64,000 bases of DNA, from NCBI GenBank assembly GCA_020638135.1, contig JACKJE010000013.1:1-64000 (forward strand), given 5' to 3'. This document shows positions 43,718 to 52,514 of this stretch, piece after piece; position 1 is the stretch's first letter, and each line of letters starts with the position of its first letter. Source of the stretch: Methylobacteriaceae bacterium. GTDB lineage: Bacteria; Pseudomonadota; Alphaproteobacteria; Rhizobiales; Beijerinckiaceae. Both the position numbers and the translations under genes were made by a program. The notes below the pieces were generated by a model, which did no database searches, was not told the DNA's origin, and was given only the letters and a program-made list of their open reading frames with translations.

Positions 43718-44194
43718 ATGATCGCTCCGAGGCCGCGCCGCTCGCTGCGCACCCGCCTGACCGAGGGCGTGATCAAGCGCGTCGGCCTGTTGCGCCGCGC
43801 GATGACGCTCGGGGTTCGCGCGGCGGTGATCGATGCGCAGGGCCGCGTCTTTCTGGTGCGGCACACCTATGTCCGCGGCTGGTATCTGCCGGGCGGCGGG
43901 GTCGAGCGCGGCGAAACCTTCGGCGACGCGCTCGCGCGCGAATTGCTGGAGGAGGGCGGTATCGCGCTGACCGGCGCCCCCGAACTGCGCAGCCTGCACC
44001 ACAATCGCGGACGCGATCACGTCGCCTTCTATGTCGTGCGCGATTTCGCGCAAGCCGCAGCGAAGCAGCCGGACTGGGAAATCGCGGAGGCCGGGTTCTT
44101 TTCGCCCGACGCGCTACCCGAAGGCGCAACGCCGGCGACGCGCGCGCGGCTGGCGGAGGTGTTCGACGGGGCGCCCGTCAGCGCGGATTGGTGA
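43718..44194 (+). CDS. Nudix hydrolase
   Basis: 158 residues. The Nudix box is complete: GGGVERGETFGDALARELLEEGG, with the Glu pattern REL-EE-G for Mg2+ binding. It is preceded by the typical WYLPG, which sits in the MutT-like fold. Nudix enzymes hydrolyse nucleoside diphosphates linked to another group; the substrate is not apparent. The N-terminal 30 residues are very basic. The ATG at 43718 follows CCAG-rich sequence without a strong ribosome site. It converges with the MFS gene, 41 bp apart. Confidence 0.93.
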   Translation: MIAPRPRRSLRTRLTEGVIKRVGLLRRAMTLGVRAAVIDAQGRVFLVRHTYVRGWYLPGGGVERGETFGDALARELLEEGGIALTGAPELRSLHHNRGRDHVAFYVVRDFAQAAAKQPDWEIAEAGFFSPDALPEGATPATRARLAEVFDGAPVSADW

Positions 44195-44235
44195 GCCGTC
44201 CTACCCCCCCGCGAGCGGGGAGGGAAGAGCGGACG

Positions 44236-45489
44236 TCATTCCGCCGGCGCCACTGCCGGCGTGGCCTCGGGCGCCTGCGCCCACATGTCCGGCGCCAACT
44301 CCTCGCGCCGGTCTGGAAACGCCAGTGCGCAGGCGAGCGTGACACAGCCGACGGCGGCGAGGATCAGCACGACCAGCGACAGCGAGCCCGTGCGCTCGTG
44401 CAGGAAGCCGACGACCGGCGCGGCCGCCGCGCCGCCGACGAAGCCGATGAAAAAGCGCAACGAATAGATTTTTGCGCGCATCGGCGGCGAAATGTAGCGC
44501 GCCGTCATCGTCTCGTTGATCGTCACCTGGCCGAAGATGACGGCCGCCACGATTCCGGCGAGCGGCAGCGCCAGCCAGCCGCGCGCGAAGGCGAGCGCGG
44601 CCATGGCCGGCACGAGCGTCGCCGCCAGCGGCAAGAAGATGCGCTTCAGCGTCGTGTGGTCGATCAGTCGCCCCACGGTGAATTGGGTGAGCGCGCCGCA
44701 CAGCGTGACCGCGAAGGCGAGAATGCCGACCACAGGCAGCAGCCGCGGATCGGAGGCGAGGCGCTCGGCCATCAGCTTTGGCAGCAGCACGGTGAAGGCG
44801 TTGAAGACGAGGCCCGAGGCCGCCGAGATCGACAGCATGACGACGAGCGCGCGCCGCACGATCGTCTTCGGGATTTCCGGGAAAGGCCGCGCCTGCACGC
44901 GCCGGGCGATCTCGACATGGTTCTGCGTCGCCCAATAGAGGCCGAGCGCCATGCAGATCGCGCCTGGAACGAGAAAGCCGATGCGCCAGCCGGCCTGCTG
45001 CGACAGGAAGGCGGTGACGAGCGGCGCCGAGGCGACGCCGAGATTGCCGAAGACGCCGTTCACGCCCAGCGCGCGGCCGGGTTTTTCGCCGGCCGCCTCG
45101 ACCAGCATGGCGGTGCCGATCGGGTGATAGATGGCCGAGAAGAACCCGCCGAACGCAAGCGCGAGCGCGAGGCTGACCGGCCCTTGCGCGAAGCTGGCCG
45201 CGACCAGCGACGCGCCGGTGCCGAGAAAGAAGGCGAGCATCATACGCGGCCGGCCGAAACGCGCGGCGAGCCAGCCTTGCGGCAGCGAGCCCGCGCCGTA
45301 GAGCGCGAACATGGCGGTCGCCAGCGCGACGATCGGGCCGTAATCCGCGCCAAAGGGGGAGTTCGGCGCGGCCATGGCGAGCACGGCGGTCGGCAGGATG
45401 AGCAGCGAATAATGGGTCAGCAGATGCGCTGCGTTGATGAGCTGCATCTGCCTGAGCGCCGCATGCGCCTGATTGCTTCCGCCCTGCAT
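44236..45489 (-). CDS. Major facilitator superfamily transporter
   Basis: 417 residues with 12 hydrophobic spans. The A-loop motif LPQGWLAARFGRPRMM lies between TM2 and TM3; a second-half copy is GRLIDHTTLKRIFLP. The ATG at 45489 has GGAGG at proper spacing, so the open frame upstream to 45720 is not coding. It appears to be a drug or metabolite exporter, perhaps of the Fsr type (NAAHLLTHYSLLILPTAVLAM); the substrate is unknown. It is divergent from the cupredoxin/FTR1 pair. Confidence 0.88.
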   Translation of the reverse strand: MQGGSNQAHAALRQMQLINAAHLLTHYSLLILPTAVLAMAAPNSPFGADYGPIVALATAMFALYGAGSLPQGWLAARFGRPRMMLAFFLGTGASLVAASFAQGPVSLALALAFGGFFSAIYHPIGTAMLVEAAGEKPGRALGVNGVFGNLGVASAPLVTAFLSQQAGWRIGFLVPGAICMALGLYWATQNHVEIARRVQARPFPEIPKTIVRRALVVMLSISAASGLVFNAFTVLLPKLMAERLASDPRLLPVVGILAFAVTLCGALTQFTVGRLIDHTTLKRIFLPLAATLVPAMAALAFARGWLALPLAGIVAAVIFGQVTINETMTARYISPPMRAKIYSLRFFIGFVGGAAAAPVVGFLHERTGSLSLVVLILAAVGCVTLACALAFPDRREELAPDMWAQAPEATPAVAPAE

Positions 45490-45657
45490 GTCGCCTCCAG
45501 CGTCTGTTCTAGCCGGGATGCGGCGCCTTGTCGCGGGGCGGCGGACGCAGGAGGGGCGCGCGACGGCCGCATGGCGGCGGTTTGAAACGGCCGATGCGGC
45601 CGGCCGGTCGGCGGTTGACGGTTTTGGAACGGATTTAAACTTGCCGCGCCGCTCTTG

Positions 45658-45727
45658 TTCGCAAATTCGGGATTTGTTCAATGGCGGGCAGGCGGCGTCG
45701 CCGCGCGAACGAATTCGCAAACTCAGG
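45658..45727 (+). promoter_or_regulatory. Direct repeats upstream of the iron-uptake pair
   Basis: TTCGCAAATTCGGG (45658-45671) and TTCGCAAACTCAGG (45714-45727) match at 12 of 14 positions, 56 bp apart, just upstream of the cupredoxin start. They may be a regulator binding site. The second copy is only 17 bases from the start codon, which would suit repression. Not matched to a known iron box by me. Confidence 0.4.
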
Positions 45728-45743
45728 GCTTCAGGAGTCGGGC

Positions 45744-46094
45744 ATGTCCAATCGCTTCCGTTCCATTCTGGCGGCGACCGCGCTCTGCGGCGGCGCGTTG
45801 CTTGCCGCCGCGCCAGCGATCGCCGAGGACGGCCCGACGCTCACCTTGACCGTCAAGGACCACAAGTTCGACCAGACGCAGCCGAAGGCGGCCGCCAACA
45901 AGCCCTTCACCATCGTGGTCAAGAATCTCGACAAGACGCCGGTGGAGTTCGAAAGCAAGTCTTTGCGCGTCGAGAAGGTGATCGCCGGCGGCGCCGAGGC
46001 CTCGTTCAAGATCCGCGCGCTCGCGCCGGGCAAGTACAAGTTCGAGGACGAGTTTCACGACAAGACGGCGCGGGGCGAGCTTATCGTCGAATAA
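45744..46094 (+). CDS. Periplasmic cupredoxin-domain protein (EfeO/P19-like) partner of FTR1
   Basis: 116 residues from the ATG at 45744 (AGGAG upstream). A signal peptide (FRSILAATALCGGALLAAAP, cleavage near AIAE) is followed by a cupredoxin-like beta sandwich (TLTVKDHKFDQTQPKAAANK, TPVEFESKSLRVEKV, LAPGKYKFEDEFHDKTARG). In EfeUOB-type systems such a domain oxidises or hands ferrous iron to the FTR1 permease. It is 18 bp upstream of the permease gene. Confidence 0.88.
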   Translation: MSNRFRSILAATALCGGALLAAAPAIAEDGPTLTLTVKDHKFDQTQPKAAANKPFTIVVKNLDKTPVEFESKSLRVEKVIAGGAEASFKIRALAPGKYKFEDEFHDKTARGELIVE

Positions 46095-46112
46095 GGGTGT
46101 AAGATCGCTATC

Positions 46113-46952
46113 ATGCTGGGCGCGCTCATCATCGTCTTTCGCGAGGTCATCGAGGCCGGCCTGATCGTCGGCATCGTGATGGCGGCGACGCGCGGCGCGC
46201 CGCATGCCGGCCGCTGGGTCTTCGTCGGCATTGCCGGCGGTCTGGCCGGCGCCGCGCTGCTGGCGATCTTCGCCGACAAGATCGGCTCGGCCATGGCCGG
46301 CATCGGGCAGGAGCTGTTCAACGCCGGCGTGCTGGCGCTCGCGGTCGTCATGCTCGCCTGGCACAACATCTGGATGGCGCGGCACGGGCGCGAGCTCGCC
46401 GCCGAACTCAAGAGCGTCGGGCAGGCGGTGATGGAGGGCGACAAGTCGATGGCGGCGCTCGCTGTCGTCGTCGGCGTCGCCGTGCTGCGCGAAGGCTCCG
46501 AGGTCGTGCTGTTCCTCTATGGCGTCGCCCTGTCGGGCGGCGAGAGCGCAGCCTCGCTGATCGGCGGCGGCGCGCTCGGGCTTGTGGCCGGCGTGGCGCT
46601 CAGTCTGGTCACTTTCGCGGGCCTCGTGCGCATTCCCGCGCATTATCTGTTCGGCGTGACGACGACGCTGATCACGCTGCTGGCGGCGGGGCTCGCCGCG
46701 CAATGCGTCGCCTTCGTGCAGCAGGCGGGCCTCGTGACCGCGCTGTCGCAGACGGCGTGGGACACGTCCGATTTCCTGTCCGACAAGAGCCTGTTCGGCC
46801 GCGTGCTGCATACGCTGATCGGCTATTCCGACCAGCCGTCGGCGCTGCAGGTCGCCGTCTATGTCGTCACGCTGGTCGTGATCGCGCTGGCGACCCGGTT
46901 CGTCGGCTCATCCGCGCCGCAGCAGCCGCGCCGGACCGCGGCGGCTGAATAA
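46113..46952 (+). CDS. FTR1 family iron permease
   Basis: 279 residues, seven predicted spans. Both RExxE motifs of FTR1 permeases are present: REVIE at residue 10-14 and REGSE in the middle (VLREGSEVVLFLYG). The protein imports iron across the inner membrane with the periplasmic cupredoxin protein encoded directly upstream. A strong GC hairpin follows the stop codon. No EfeB peroxidase gene is seen, so this is the short FTR1/cupredoxin version. Confidence 0.93.
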   Translation: MLGALIIVFREVIEAGLIVGIVMAATRGAPHAGRWVFVGIAGGLAGAALLAIFADKIGSAMAGIGQELFNAGVLALAVVMLAWHNIWMARHGRELAAELKSVGQAVMEGDKSMAALAVVVGVAVLREGSEVVLFLYGVALSGGESAASLIGGGALGLVAGVALSLVTFAGLVRIPAHYLFGVTTTLITLLAAGLAAQCVAFVQQAGLVTALSQTAWDTSDFLSDKSLFGRVLHTLIGYSDQPSALQVAVYVVTLVVIALATRFVGSSAPQQPRRTAAAE

Positions 46953-46962
46953 TCATACCGAC

Positions 46963-46983
46963 GGCGCGCGCTTGCCGCGCGCC
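46963..46983 (+). terminator. Hairpin after the FTR1 gene
   Basis: GGCGCGCG (46963-46970), a 5-base loop and CGCGCGCC (46976-46983), perfectly paired, beginning 11 bases after the stop codon. The following CGCTTTC is only weakly T-rich, so it may be an imperfect terminator. Confidence 0.5.
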
Positions 46984-47121
46984 CGCTTTCATGCTCCAAC
47001 AGCGCGCATGACGACAAGCCTGCGCCAGCGACGATAGACCCGCAAATTGCGCCATTGCCGCGCTTTGCGAGCGCGTGAACGCCCGTATGGGCTCCTGCGA
47101 CACTATCTCCGCGACGCCGTC

Positions 47122-47622
47122 ATGACTGAACTCGCCTTTTCCTTCTCGCCCCAGACCGACGCCGACCTGCCCGCCATCGAGCGGCTCACCGAACACGCCT
47201 TCGGGCCTGGCCGTTTCGCCAAGACCGCCTATCGCCTGCGCGAGGGGCTGAAGGGCGAGCACGCGCTGTCCTTCGTCGCGCGCGTCGGCACGATCCTGGT
47301 CGGCGCCAATCGCATGACGCCGATCCGGATCGGCGAGGCGCCCGCGCTACTGCTCGGGCCGCTGGTGGTGGAGCCCGCCTTCCGCCAGCACGGTCTCGGC
47401 GAAAAGCTCGTCAACCGGTCGCTGGAGGCGGCGCGGACGGCCGGCCACCGGCTGGTCATCCTCGTCGGCGATCCCGGCTATTATGGCCGCATGGGTTTTT
47501 CGCGGGTGCCCGACGGCAAGATGAAAATGCCGGGGCCGGTCGATCCCGATCGGCTGCAATATTACGAGCTGGTCGAAGGCGCGCTCGAGGGCGCTTCTGG
47601 ATCGATCTGGCGCACGGACTGA
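47122..47622 (+). CDS. GNAT family N-acetyltransferase (YhbS-like)
   Basis: 166 residues from the ATG at 47122. The acetyl-CoA site is LLGPLVVEPAFRQHGLGEKLVNRSL (Q/RxxGxG/A), preceded by the strand VGANRMTPIRIG. The C-terminal GDPGYYGRMGFSRVPDGKMKMPGPV is typical of the YhbS subgroup. Its substrate is unknown. The end overlaps the convergent hydrolase gene by 61 bp. Confidence 0.9.
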   Translation: MTELAFSFSPQTDADLPAIERLTEHAFGPGRFAKTAYRLREGLKGEHALSFVARVGTILVGANRMTPIRIGEAPALLLGPLVVEPAFRQHGLGEKLVNRSLEAARTAGHRLVILVGDPGYYGRMGFSRVPDGKMKMPGPVDPDRLQYYELVEGALEGASGSIWRTD

Positions 47623-48566
47623 CTCCGCGCGACGAGCGCGGCAATTGTTTCGACCGTTCGTTCCGGCGCCGCCCAATGCGGCGAGTGGCCGACGCCCGGC
47701 AGCATGTCCAGCGTCGCGCCCGCGATCTCGCGGGCGCAGCCGTAGGAATGGCGCTCGGTCAGTACGACGCCGTCGCGGTCGCCGGATAGGATGGCGACCG
47801 GCAGGGCGATCGTGGGGATGCGCGGCGCCTGTTTTTCCAGATGGCCGCGCAGGTCGGCGACATCCTCGGCATTGGCGCGAAAGACCCATGGACGCAGCGC
47901 CAGAACCGCGCCGATCGCCTCGGCATAACCGGGCGGAACAGGCTGCGGCGCGAACACGCCCGCAAGCGCGCCCTTCAGCGAGGCGAGGCCGGCGGGCAGC
48001 AGCAGCGTGCGCGCGAACAGCCAGCCGAGAACGGGCTTCGAGGCCAATCGATAATACCAGCGCACGCCGCGCGGCCAGGGATGGGTGACCGGAGCGAGCA
48101 GCACGATCCCTTGCGTGAAATCGGCGTGATCGAGCGCGAAGGCGACCGCGACCGCGCCGGCCCAGGAATGGCCGACGACAATGGCGCGTTCGACGCTGGC
48201 GGCCTGCAGCGCGGCGCGGATCGCGCGCGCCTGCGCGGCCGGCGAGGAGGCGTCTTCATGCAAGCGTTCGCTGTAGCCGTGGCCGGGGCGATCCACCGCG
48301 ACGACGCGAAAACCGCGCGCCGCCAGCCGGTCGCCGAGCGGCGCCATCAGGTCCGCCTGATTGCCGCTCGCGCCATGGATCAGCGCGATCGTCGCGCCGG
48401 GCGCGCCCGGTGGATCGCGGCGTGTGAGATGTAGGGCGCCGAAGGGCGTCGCGACGAAATCGCCGCGCGGCGGAAAATCGCGTTCGAAGCTCTTGGCGCG
48501 CAGATGGGAGAACAGGCCGAGCGCAGCCAAGGACGTTGCGGCGCCCGCGACCAGCCAGACGATCAA
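47562..48566 (-). CDS. Alpha/beta-fold hydrolase, membrane-anchored
   Basis: 334 residues. A short N-terminal membrane stretch (MIVWLVAGAATSLAALGLFS) anchors a soluble hydrolase. The catalytic triad is Ser in VVGHSWAGA, Asp in LSGDRDGVV and His in LPGVGHSPHW; LIHGASGN forms the oxyanion region. It may be a lipase or a peptidase/esterase; no substrate hint. The start overlaps the upstream TPR gene by ATGA (48563-48566), so the two are co-translated. The 3' end overlaps the GNAT gene on the other strand by 61 bp. Confidence 0.9.
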   Translation of the reverse strand: MIVWLVAGAATSLAALGLFSHLRAKSFERDFPPRGDFVATPFGALHLTRRDPPGAPGATIALIHGASGNQADLMAPLGDRLAARGFRVVAVDRPGHGYSERLHEDASSPAAQARAIRAALQAASVERAIVVGHSWAGAVAVAFALDHADFTQGIVLLAPVTHPWPRGVRWYYRLASKPVLGWLFARTLLLPAGLASLKGALAGVFAPQPVPPGYAEAIGAVLALRPWVFRANAEDVADLRGHLEKQAPRIPTIALPVAILSGDRDGVVLTERHSYGCAREIAGATLDMLPGVGHSPHWAAPERTVETIAALVARSQSVRQIDPEAPSSAPSTSS

Positions 48567-49393
48567 ATATCCCGCCCCTCGACGTCGATCTGCAGTTTCT
48601 CGACCGACTTCCTGATTTCGGGTTGCTGCGGATAGAGATCGAGCGCGCGGCGATAGGCGTCGAGCGCGCGCTTGTCGAGGCCGGATTTGTGCAGGATGGC
48701 GCCGAGGCCGGCGAGCGCCGCGAAATGGCGCGGCTCGATCTTCAGCACATGTTCGAGATCGGCCATGGCGCCGTCGATATTATCGCCATGGGCGCGCACC
48801 ATCGCCCGCTTGTTCCAGCCCTCCGCCCAATCCGGTTCGAGCGCGACGATCGAATCGAGCAGGCGCTCGGCGGTCTTGAGATCGTGGCCGGCGACGGCGG
48901 CCATCGCGCGGGTCATCAGGAGGTCGGCGGTGTCGGAGCCCGAACGCAGCCAGACGCGCTCGATCGCGCCGGCGACGCCCTTGGCGTCCTCGTCGTCGGT
49001 CGCGGCCTTCAGGCGGGCGTGAAGCGCGTCCAGCACCTTGGCGCGCTGCGCCTCGTTGGTGGGCGTGGAATGGGGCGCGATGCGCTCGGGCTGCTTGCGG
49101 CCCTCCTCACGCCGGTCCGGGGGCGGGCTTTCGCGGCCGGGCCGGATCGGGCGCGACTGCTCGATCGGGCGGCGGGGGCGGATCGGCTGGTCGTCGACGC
49201 CCGGGCCGTTCGGCGTGAAGGCGCGGACGCCGGGCGGCAGCTGGATCGGCGGCAGGCCGGGAATTTCGAGCACATTTCCGCGCCGCCCCGGCCAAGCGGG
49301 GTCGACCTCGGCCATAGCAGGCGCGGCGAGAGCGGCAAGGAGGCCGAAGGCGGGCAGGGCCGGGAGGACGGCGCGCGCAAGCGTATGCGTCAT
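48563..49393 (-). CDS. Secreted tetratricopeptide-repeat protein
   Basis: 276 residues. A signal peptide is visible (LPALPAFGLLAALAAPAMA). A Pro/Arg-rich disordered region (about 30-110) follows, then several TPR units (LLMTRAMAAVAGHDLKTAERLLD; EGWNKRAMVRAHGDNIDGAMADLEHVL; AALAGLGAILHKSGLDKRALDAYRRAL). TPRs mediate protein contacts in the periplasm. It is translationally coupled to the alpha/beta hydrolase. Confidence 0.85.
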   Translation of the reverse strand: MTHTLARAVLPALPAFGLLAALAAPAMAEVDPAWPGRRGNVLEIPGLPPIQLPPGVRAFTPNGPGVDDQPIRPRRPIEQSRPIRPGRESPPPDRREEGRKQPERIAPHSTPTNEAQRAKVLDALHARLKAATDDEDAKGVAGAIERVWLRSGSDTADLLMTRAMAAVAGHDLKTAERLLDSIVALEPDWAEGWNKRAMVRAHGDNIDGAMADLEHVLKIEPRHFAALAGLGAILHKSGLDKRALDAYRRALDLYPQQPEIRKSVEKLQIDVEGRDI

Positions 49394-49455
49394 GCCGAGA
49401 AGCTAGGGCGCGACGGCCGCGCCGTCAAAGGTCGGCGAGGCGTCGATCCGTCCAA

Positions 49456-49480
49456 ACAAAAAGCCCCGGCGAGCCGGGGC
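49456..49480 (-). terminator. Rho-independent terminator of rpmJ
   Basis: On the minus strand GCCCCGGC-TC-GCCGGGGC is followed by TTTTTGTTT. The stem is 49463-49480 and the T-tract 49454-49462. It begins 26 bases after the rpmJ stop codon. This is the clearest terminator in the window. Confidence 0.9.
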
Positions 49481-49505
49481 CTGAACAACCGCGTGGGACG
49501 CGGGA

Positions 49506-49631
49506 TCAGCCCTGACGCGCCTTGTAGCGCTTCTGGGTCTTGTTGATGATGTAGACGCGGCCCTTGCGGCGGACGATCTGGTTGTCGCGATGGCGCGAGC
49601 GCAGGGACTTGAGGGAATTGCGGACTTTCAT
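49506..49631 (-). CDS. rpmJ: 50S ribosomal protein bL36 (zinc-free, 41-residue form)
   Basis: MKVRNSLKSLRSRHRDNQ and then VRRKGRVYIINKTQKRYKARQG give the 41-residue bL36. The cysteines of the zinc-binding form are absent, as usual in the alphaproteobacterial/YkgO-type paralogue. It is a large-subunit structural protein. The ATG at 49631 starts exactly at the family N terminus, although the frame is open to 49805. It is followed by a strong terminator. Confidence 0.97.
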   Translation of the reverse strand: MKVRNSLKSLRSRHRDNQIVRRKGRVYIINKTQKRYKARQG

Positions 49632-49826
49632 GGCTCTTTCCGGAATCTGGCTCCAAGCCGGCGTAAGCCCGCTTCGATTGGGCGGTCCTATGCCCGATTT
49701 CGGCGGCAGGATCAACCCCGGCGCGGCATTTGCGCGGCGGATGCGGGCCGGGGGCCACAATTTGTCGCGGTCAAGCTGACGGATTTCGCGCGCGTCCGGA
49801 CGCATGAGGCGTTATAGAGACTGCCC

Positions 49827-51641
49827 ATGACGACCGAGGCCCTCGATACCGACGCCAAGCCCCGCGAACGCTCGCTTGCCGCGCTGAAGCCGCTCCTGCC
49901 CTATGCGCTGCGCAATCGCGGCCGGATCGCGCTCGCGGTCGTGGCGCTGACCGCGGCATCGGCGGCGACGCTGACCTTCCCCTTCGCCGTGCGGCGCATG
50001 ATCGATTTCGGCTTCTCGGGATCGAGCGCGGGGCTGATCAACAGCTATTTCGCCGCCATGGCGGCGGTGGTCGGCGTGCTCGCGCTGGCCTCGGGGTGCC
50101 GCTACTACCTCGTCATGACGATTGGCGAGCGCGTGGTGGCGGACCTGCGCGATGACGTGTTCGCGCATCTTTCGCGGCTCGACGCGTCCTTCTACGACAC
50201 GGCGCGCGTCGGCGAACTCGTGTCGCGGCTCACCGCCGATACGACGCAGCTCAAGTCGGCCTTCGGCGCCTCGGCCTCGATCCTGCTGCGCAATCTCTTC
50301 ATGTTCGCCGGCGCGATCGCGCTGATGGTGCTGTCGAGCCCGAAACTGTCCGGCCTCGTGCTGATCGCGATCCCGATCATCGTGTTTCCACTGATCGGCT
50401 CCGGCCGGCTCGTGCGCAAACGTTCGCGCCGCGCGCAGGACACGCTCGCCGACGCCTCCGCTTTTGCAGCGGAGAATCTGAGCGCCGTGCGCACCATGCA
50501 GGCCTTCGGCGCCGAGAAGGCGACGACGGCGCGGTTCGCGCGCGAGGTGGAAGAGGCCTTTGACGCCGCGCGCACCGCGACCAAGGCGCGCGCGATCCTC
50601 ACGGCGACAGCGATCTTCATGGCTTTCGCCAGCGTGATCGGCGTGCTGTGGCTCGGCGCGCATGACGTGCTGGCGGGCCGCATGACCGGCGGCATGCTCT
50701 CGCAATTCGTGCTCTACGCCGTGCTCGGCGCGAGTTCGCTCGGCGAACTCAGCCAGGTGTGGAGCGAAGTGTCGGCGGCTTCGGGCGCGGCCGGCCGCAT
50801 CGCCGACCTGCTCGCCGTCGAGCCGAAGATCGTCGCGCCGGCGCAACCCGTTGCGCTGCCGAAGCCGGCGCGCGGCGAGGTCACATTCGACCGCGTGAGC
50901 TTCTCCTATCCGGCCGCGCCGCTCGCCGGGGTGGTCGACGACCTGACGTTCAAGGTTTCGCGCGGCGAACGCGTCGCCATCGTCGGCGCGTCGGGCGCGG
51001 GCAAGTCGACGCTGTTCCAGTTGATGATGCGCTTCTACGACCCGCAGGCGGGCCGCGTGCTGATCGATGGCGTCGACATCAAGACGGTCGATCCGGCCGA
51101 CCTGCGCGCGCGCATTTCGCTGGTGCCGCAGGAGGCCTCGATCTTCGCGGCGACAGTCGCCGAAAACATCGCCTATGGCCGCCCTGATGCGACACGCGAG
51201 CAAGTGATCGAGGCGGCCAAACGCGCGGCGGCCGACGGCTTCATCAACGAGCTCGACAAGGGCTATGACAGCGTGATCGGCGAACGTGGCGTGACGCTTT
51301 CGGGCGGGCAGCGCCAACGCCTCGCGATCGCGCGCGCGATTTTGAAGGATGCGCCGATCCTGCTTTTGGACGAGGCCACCTCGGCGTTGGATGCGGAGAA
51401 CGAAGCGGCCGTGCAGAAGGCGCTGCATGTCGTGATGGAAAACCGCACGACGCTCGTCATCGCGCATCGGTTGGCGACCGTGCTCGAGGCGGACCGCATT
51501 CTCGTGATGGAAGCCGGCCGCGTGGTGGAAGAAGGCACGCACGCCACGCTCGTCTCGCGCAACGGGATTTATGCGCGCCTGGCAAGGTTGCAGTTCGAGA
51601 CGGGCGCCGCGGCGCTGGCGGGGGACAAGGCGGCGGAGTAG
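49827..51641 (+). CDS. ABC transporter, fused transmembrane and ATPase domains (exporter)
   Basis: 604 residues, half-transporter of the MsbA/LmrA type. Residues about 15-310 are the ABC transmembrane domain (six spans), residues about 345-585 the nucleotide-binding domain: Walker A GASGAGKS, Q-loop LVPQEASIF, signature LSGGQRQRLAIARA, Walker B ILLLDEATSALD, and H-loop in VIAHRLATV. Likely exports a lipid, drug or peptide as a homodimer. No neighbouring gene indicates the cargo. Confidence 0.95.
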   Translation: MTTEALDTDAKPRERSLAALKPLLPYALRNRGRIALAVVALTAASAATLTFPFAVRRMIDFGFSGSSAGLINSYFAAMAAVVGVLALASGCRYYLVMTIGERVVADLRDDVFAHLSRLDASFYDTARVGELVSRLTADTTQLKSAFGASASILLRNLFMFAGAIALMVLSSPKLSGLVLIAIPIIVFPLIGSGRLVRKRSRRAQDTLADASAFAAENLSAVRTMQAFGAEKATTARFAREVEEAFDAARTATKARAILTATAIFMAFASVIGVLWLGAHDVLAGRMTGGMLSQFVLYAVLGASSLGELSQVWSEVSAASGAAGRIADLLAVEPKIVAPAQPVALPKPARGEVTFDRVSFSYPAAPLAGVVDDLTFKVSRGERVAIVGASGAGKSTLFQLMMRFYDPQAGRVLIDGVDIKTVDPADLRARISLVPQEASIFAATVAENIAYGRPDATREQVIEAAKRAAADGFINELDKGYDSVIGERGVTLSGGQRQRLAIARAILKDAPILLLDEATSALDAENEAAVQKALHVVMENRTTLVIAHRLATVLEADRILVMEAGRVVEEGTHATLVSRNGIYARLARLQFETGAAALAGDKAAE

Positions 51642-51869
51642 AGGGCGCGGCAGAGGCCGCTTTGGGCGGATAGCTGGCGATTTCAGTGGTCTGGCGGCTC
51701 GGCCTTGCACGACTTTTCGCACAACCCGATTGTGCGTCTGCTTCCGGGACTCACGGCGGGCCGACGCCTCGTCGTGCAAGCGACCGCCGGGCGATACCGA
51801 GCGCGTCGGACGCGTCCTGTTCGTAGTCGGTGGAACGCGGCGGAATTGATTGCAGCAATGCCGCCGCCA

Positions 51870-52094
51870 TCAACCTTCATGCGCTTTGGCGCGGCGAGCG
51901 CGCAACAGAAACTGAAAAGCAGGAATCACGGCTGCGGCAATGATCAGAATCGCGCCGGCGACACCGGCGAAAAATGGAATGAGACCATCCATTTCATCAA
52001 ACCGTGCCCTCCCCGCATCGGTGTAAAGGCCCCACACGCCAAACGCCACGCCAAGCAATCCGAGGACGACCAGAACGGCGATGACCATCTTCAT
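51870..52094 (-). CDS. Small membrane protein (74 aa)
   Basis: Start ATG at 52094 with GGAGGAC 9 bases upstream. Two membrane spans (residues 3-23 and 40-62) separated by a short acidic loop (YTDAGRARFDEMD), and a basic C-terminal tail. Nothing more can be said on function. It lies 228 bp from the convergent ABC gene, and the frame upstream is not coding. Confidence 0.65.
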   Translation of the reverse strand: MKMVIAVLVVLGLLGVAFGVWGLYTDAGRARFDEMDGLIPFFAGVAGAILIIAAAVIPAFQFLLRARRAKAHEG

Positions 52095-52185
52095 CGGCCT
52101 TGTCCTCCATTTTGTCGAAAGCGTCCTGTCACCGCGGCCGTCCGACCCGATCCTTCGCAGGCTACGCTGCCTGAGCAGCGCAACG

Positions 52186-52395
52186 CTAGGGCGGCGACGC
52201 GTCGATTTTACTGATCTCTTGATCCGCAATCCTGCTGAAAATGTCATTGAGCCGAGACTGCGGGTCGACGCCATCGAGTTTGGCTTCTCCATTCGGCGCC
52301 CAAACCTGCGCCACGCAACCAAAGATCGCCTGTTCCCCGTTCGACGAATTCGAACCGAGAGCCTGTAGGGCGCAACGACTTGAGGCCGATAGCAT
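52186..52395 (-). CDS. Possible small hypothetical protein (69 aa)
   Basis: ATG at 52395 begins MLSASSRCALQALGSNSSNG and ends EISKIDASPP. Amino-acid composition looks protein-like, with two cysteines (CALQ, FGCVAQVW), but there is no clear ribosome site or family. The frame is open upstream, so the start is uncertain, and it may be a decayed remnant. Nothing else was found in the 420-bp gap between the small membrane protein and the histidine kinase. Confidence 0.3.
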   Translation of the reverse strand: MLSASSRCALQALGSNSSNGEQAIFGCVAQVWAPNGEAKLDGVDPQSRLNDIFSRIADQEISKIDASPP

Positions 52396-52514
52396 GGACC
52401 GCGGTTGGCGTTTGACGCCAATGGCGGGGTCAAACGCGACGCGGATTTGCGCCTGCGCCCCAGAATGGACGCTGGCGAAAGTCTTGACCGCCGAGATCCG
52501 ACGCCGTCCTTGCG

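Noticed and set aside
43657..45585. 642-codon frame on the plus strand through Nudix and MFS genes
   Set aside because: Arg/Glu-rich without motifs, overlaps two recognised genes.
49812..51779. 655-codon frame antisense to the ABC transporter
   Set aside because: Low-complexity basic translation, antisense to a gene with complete motifs.
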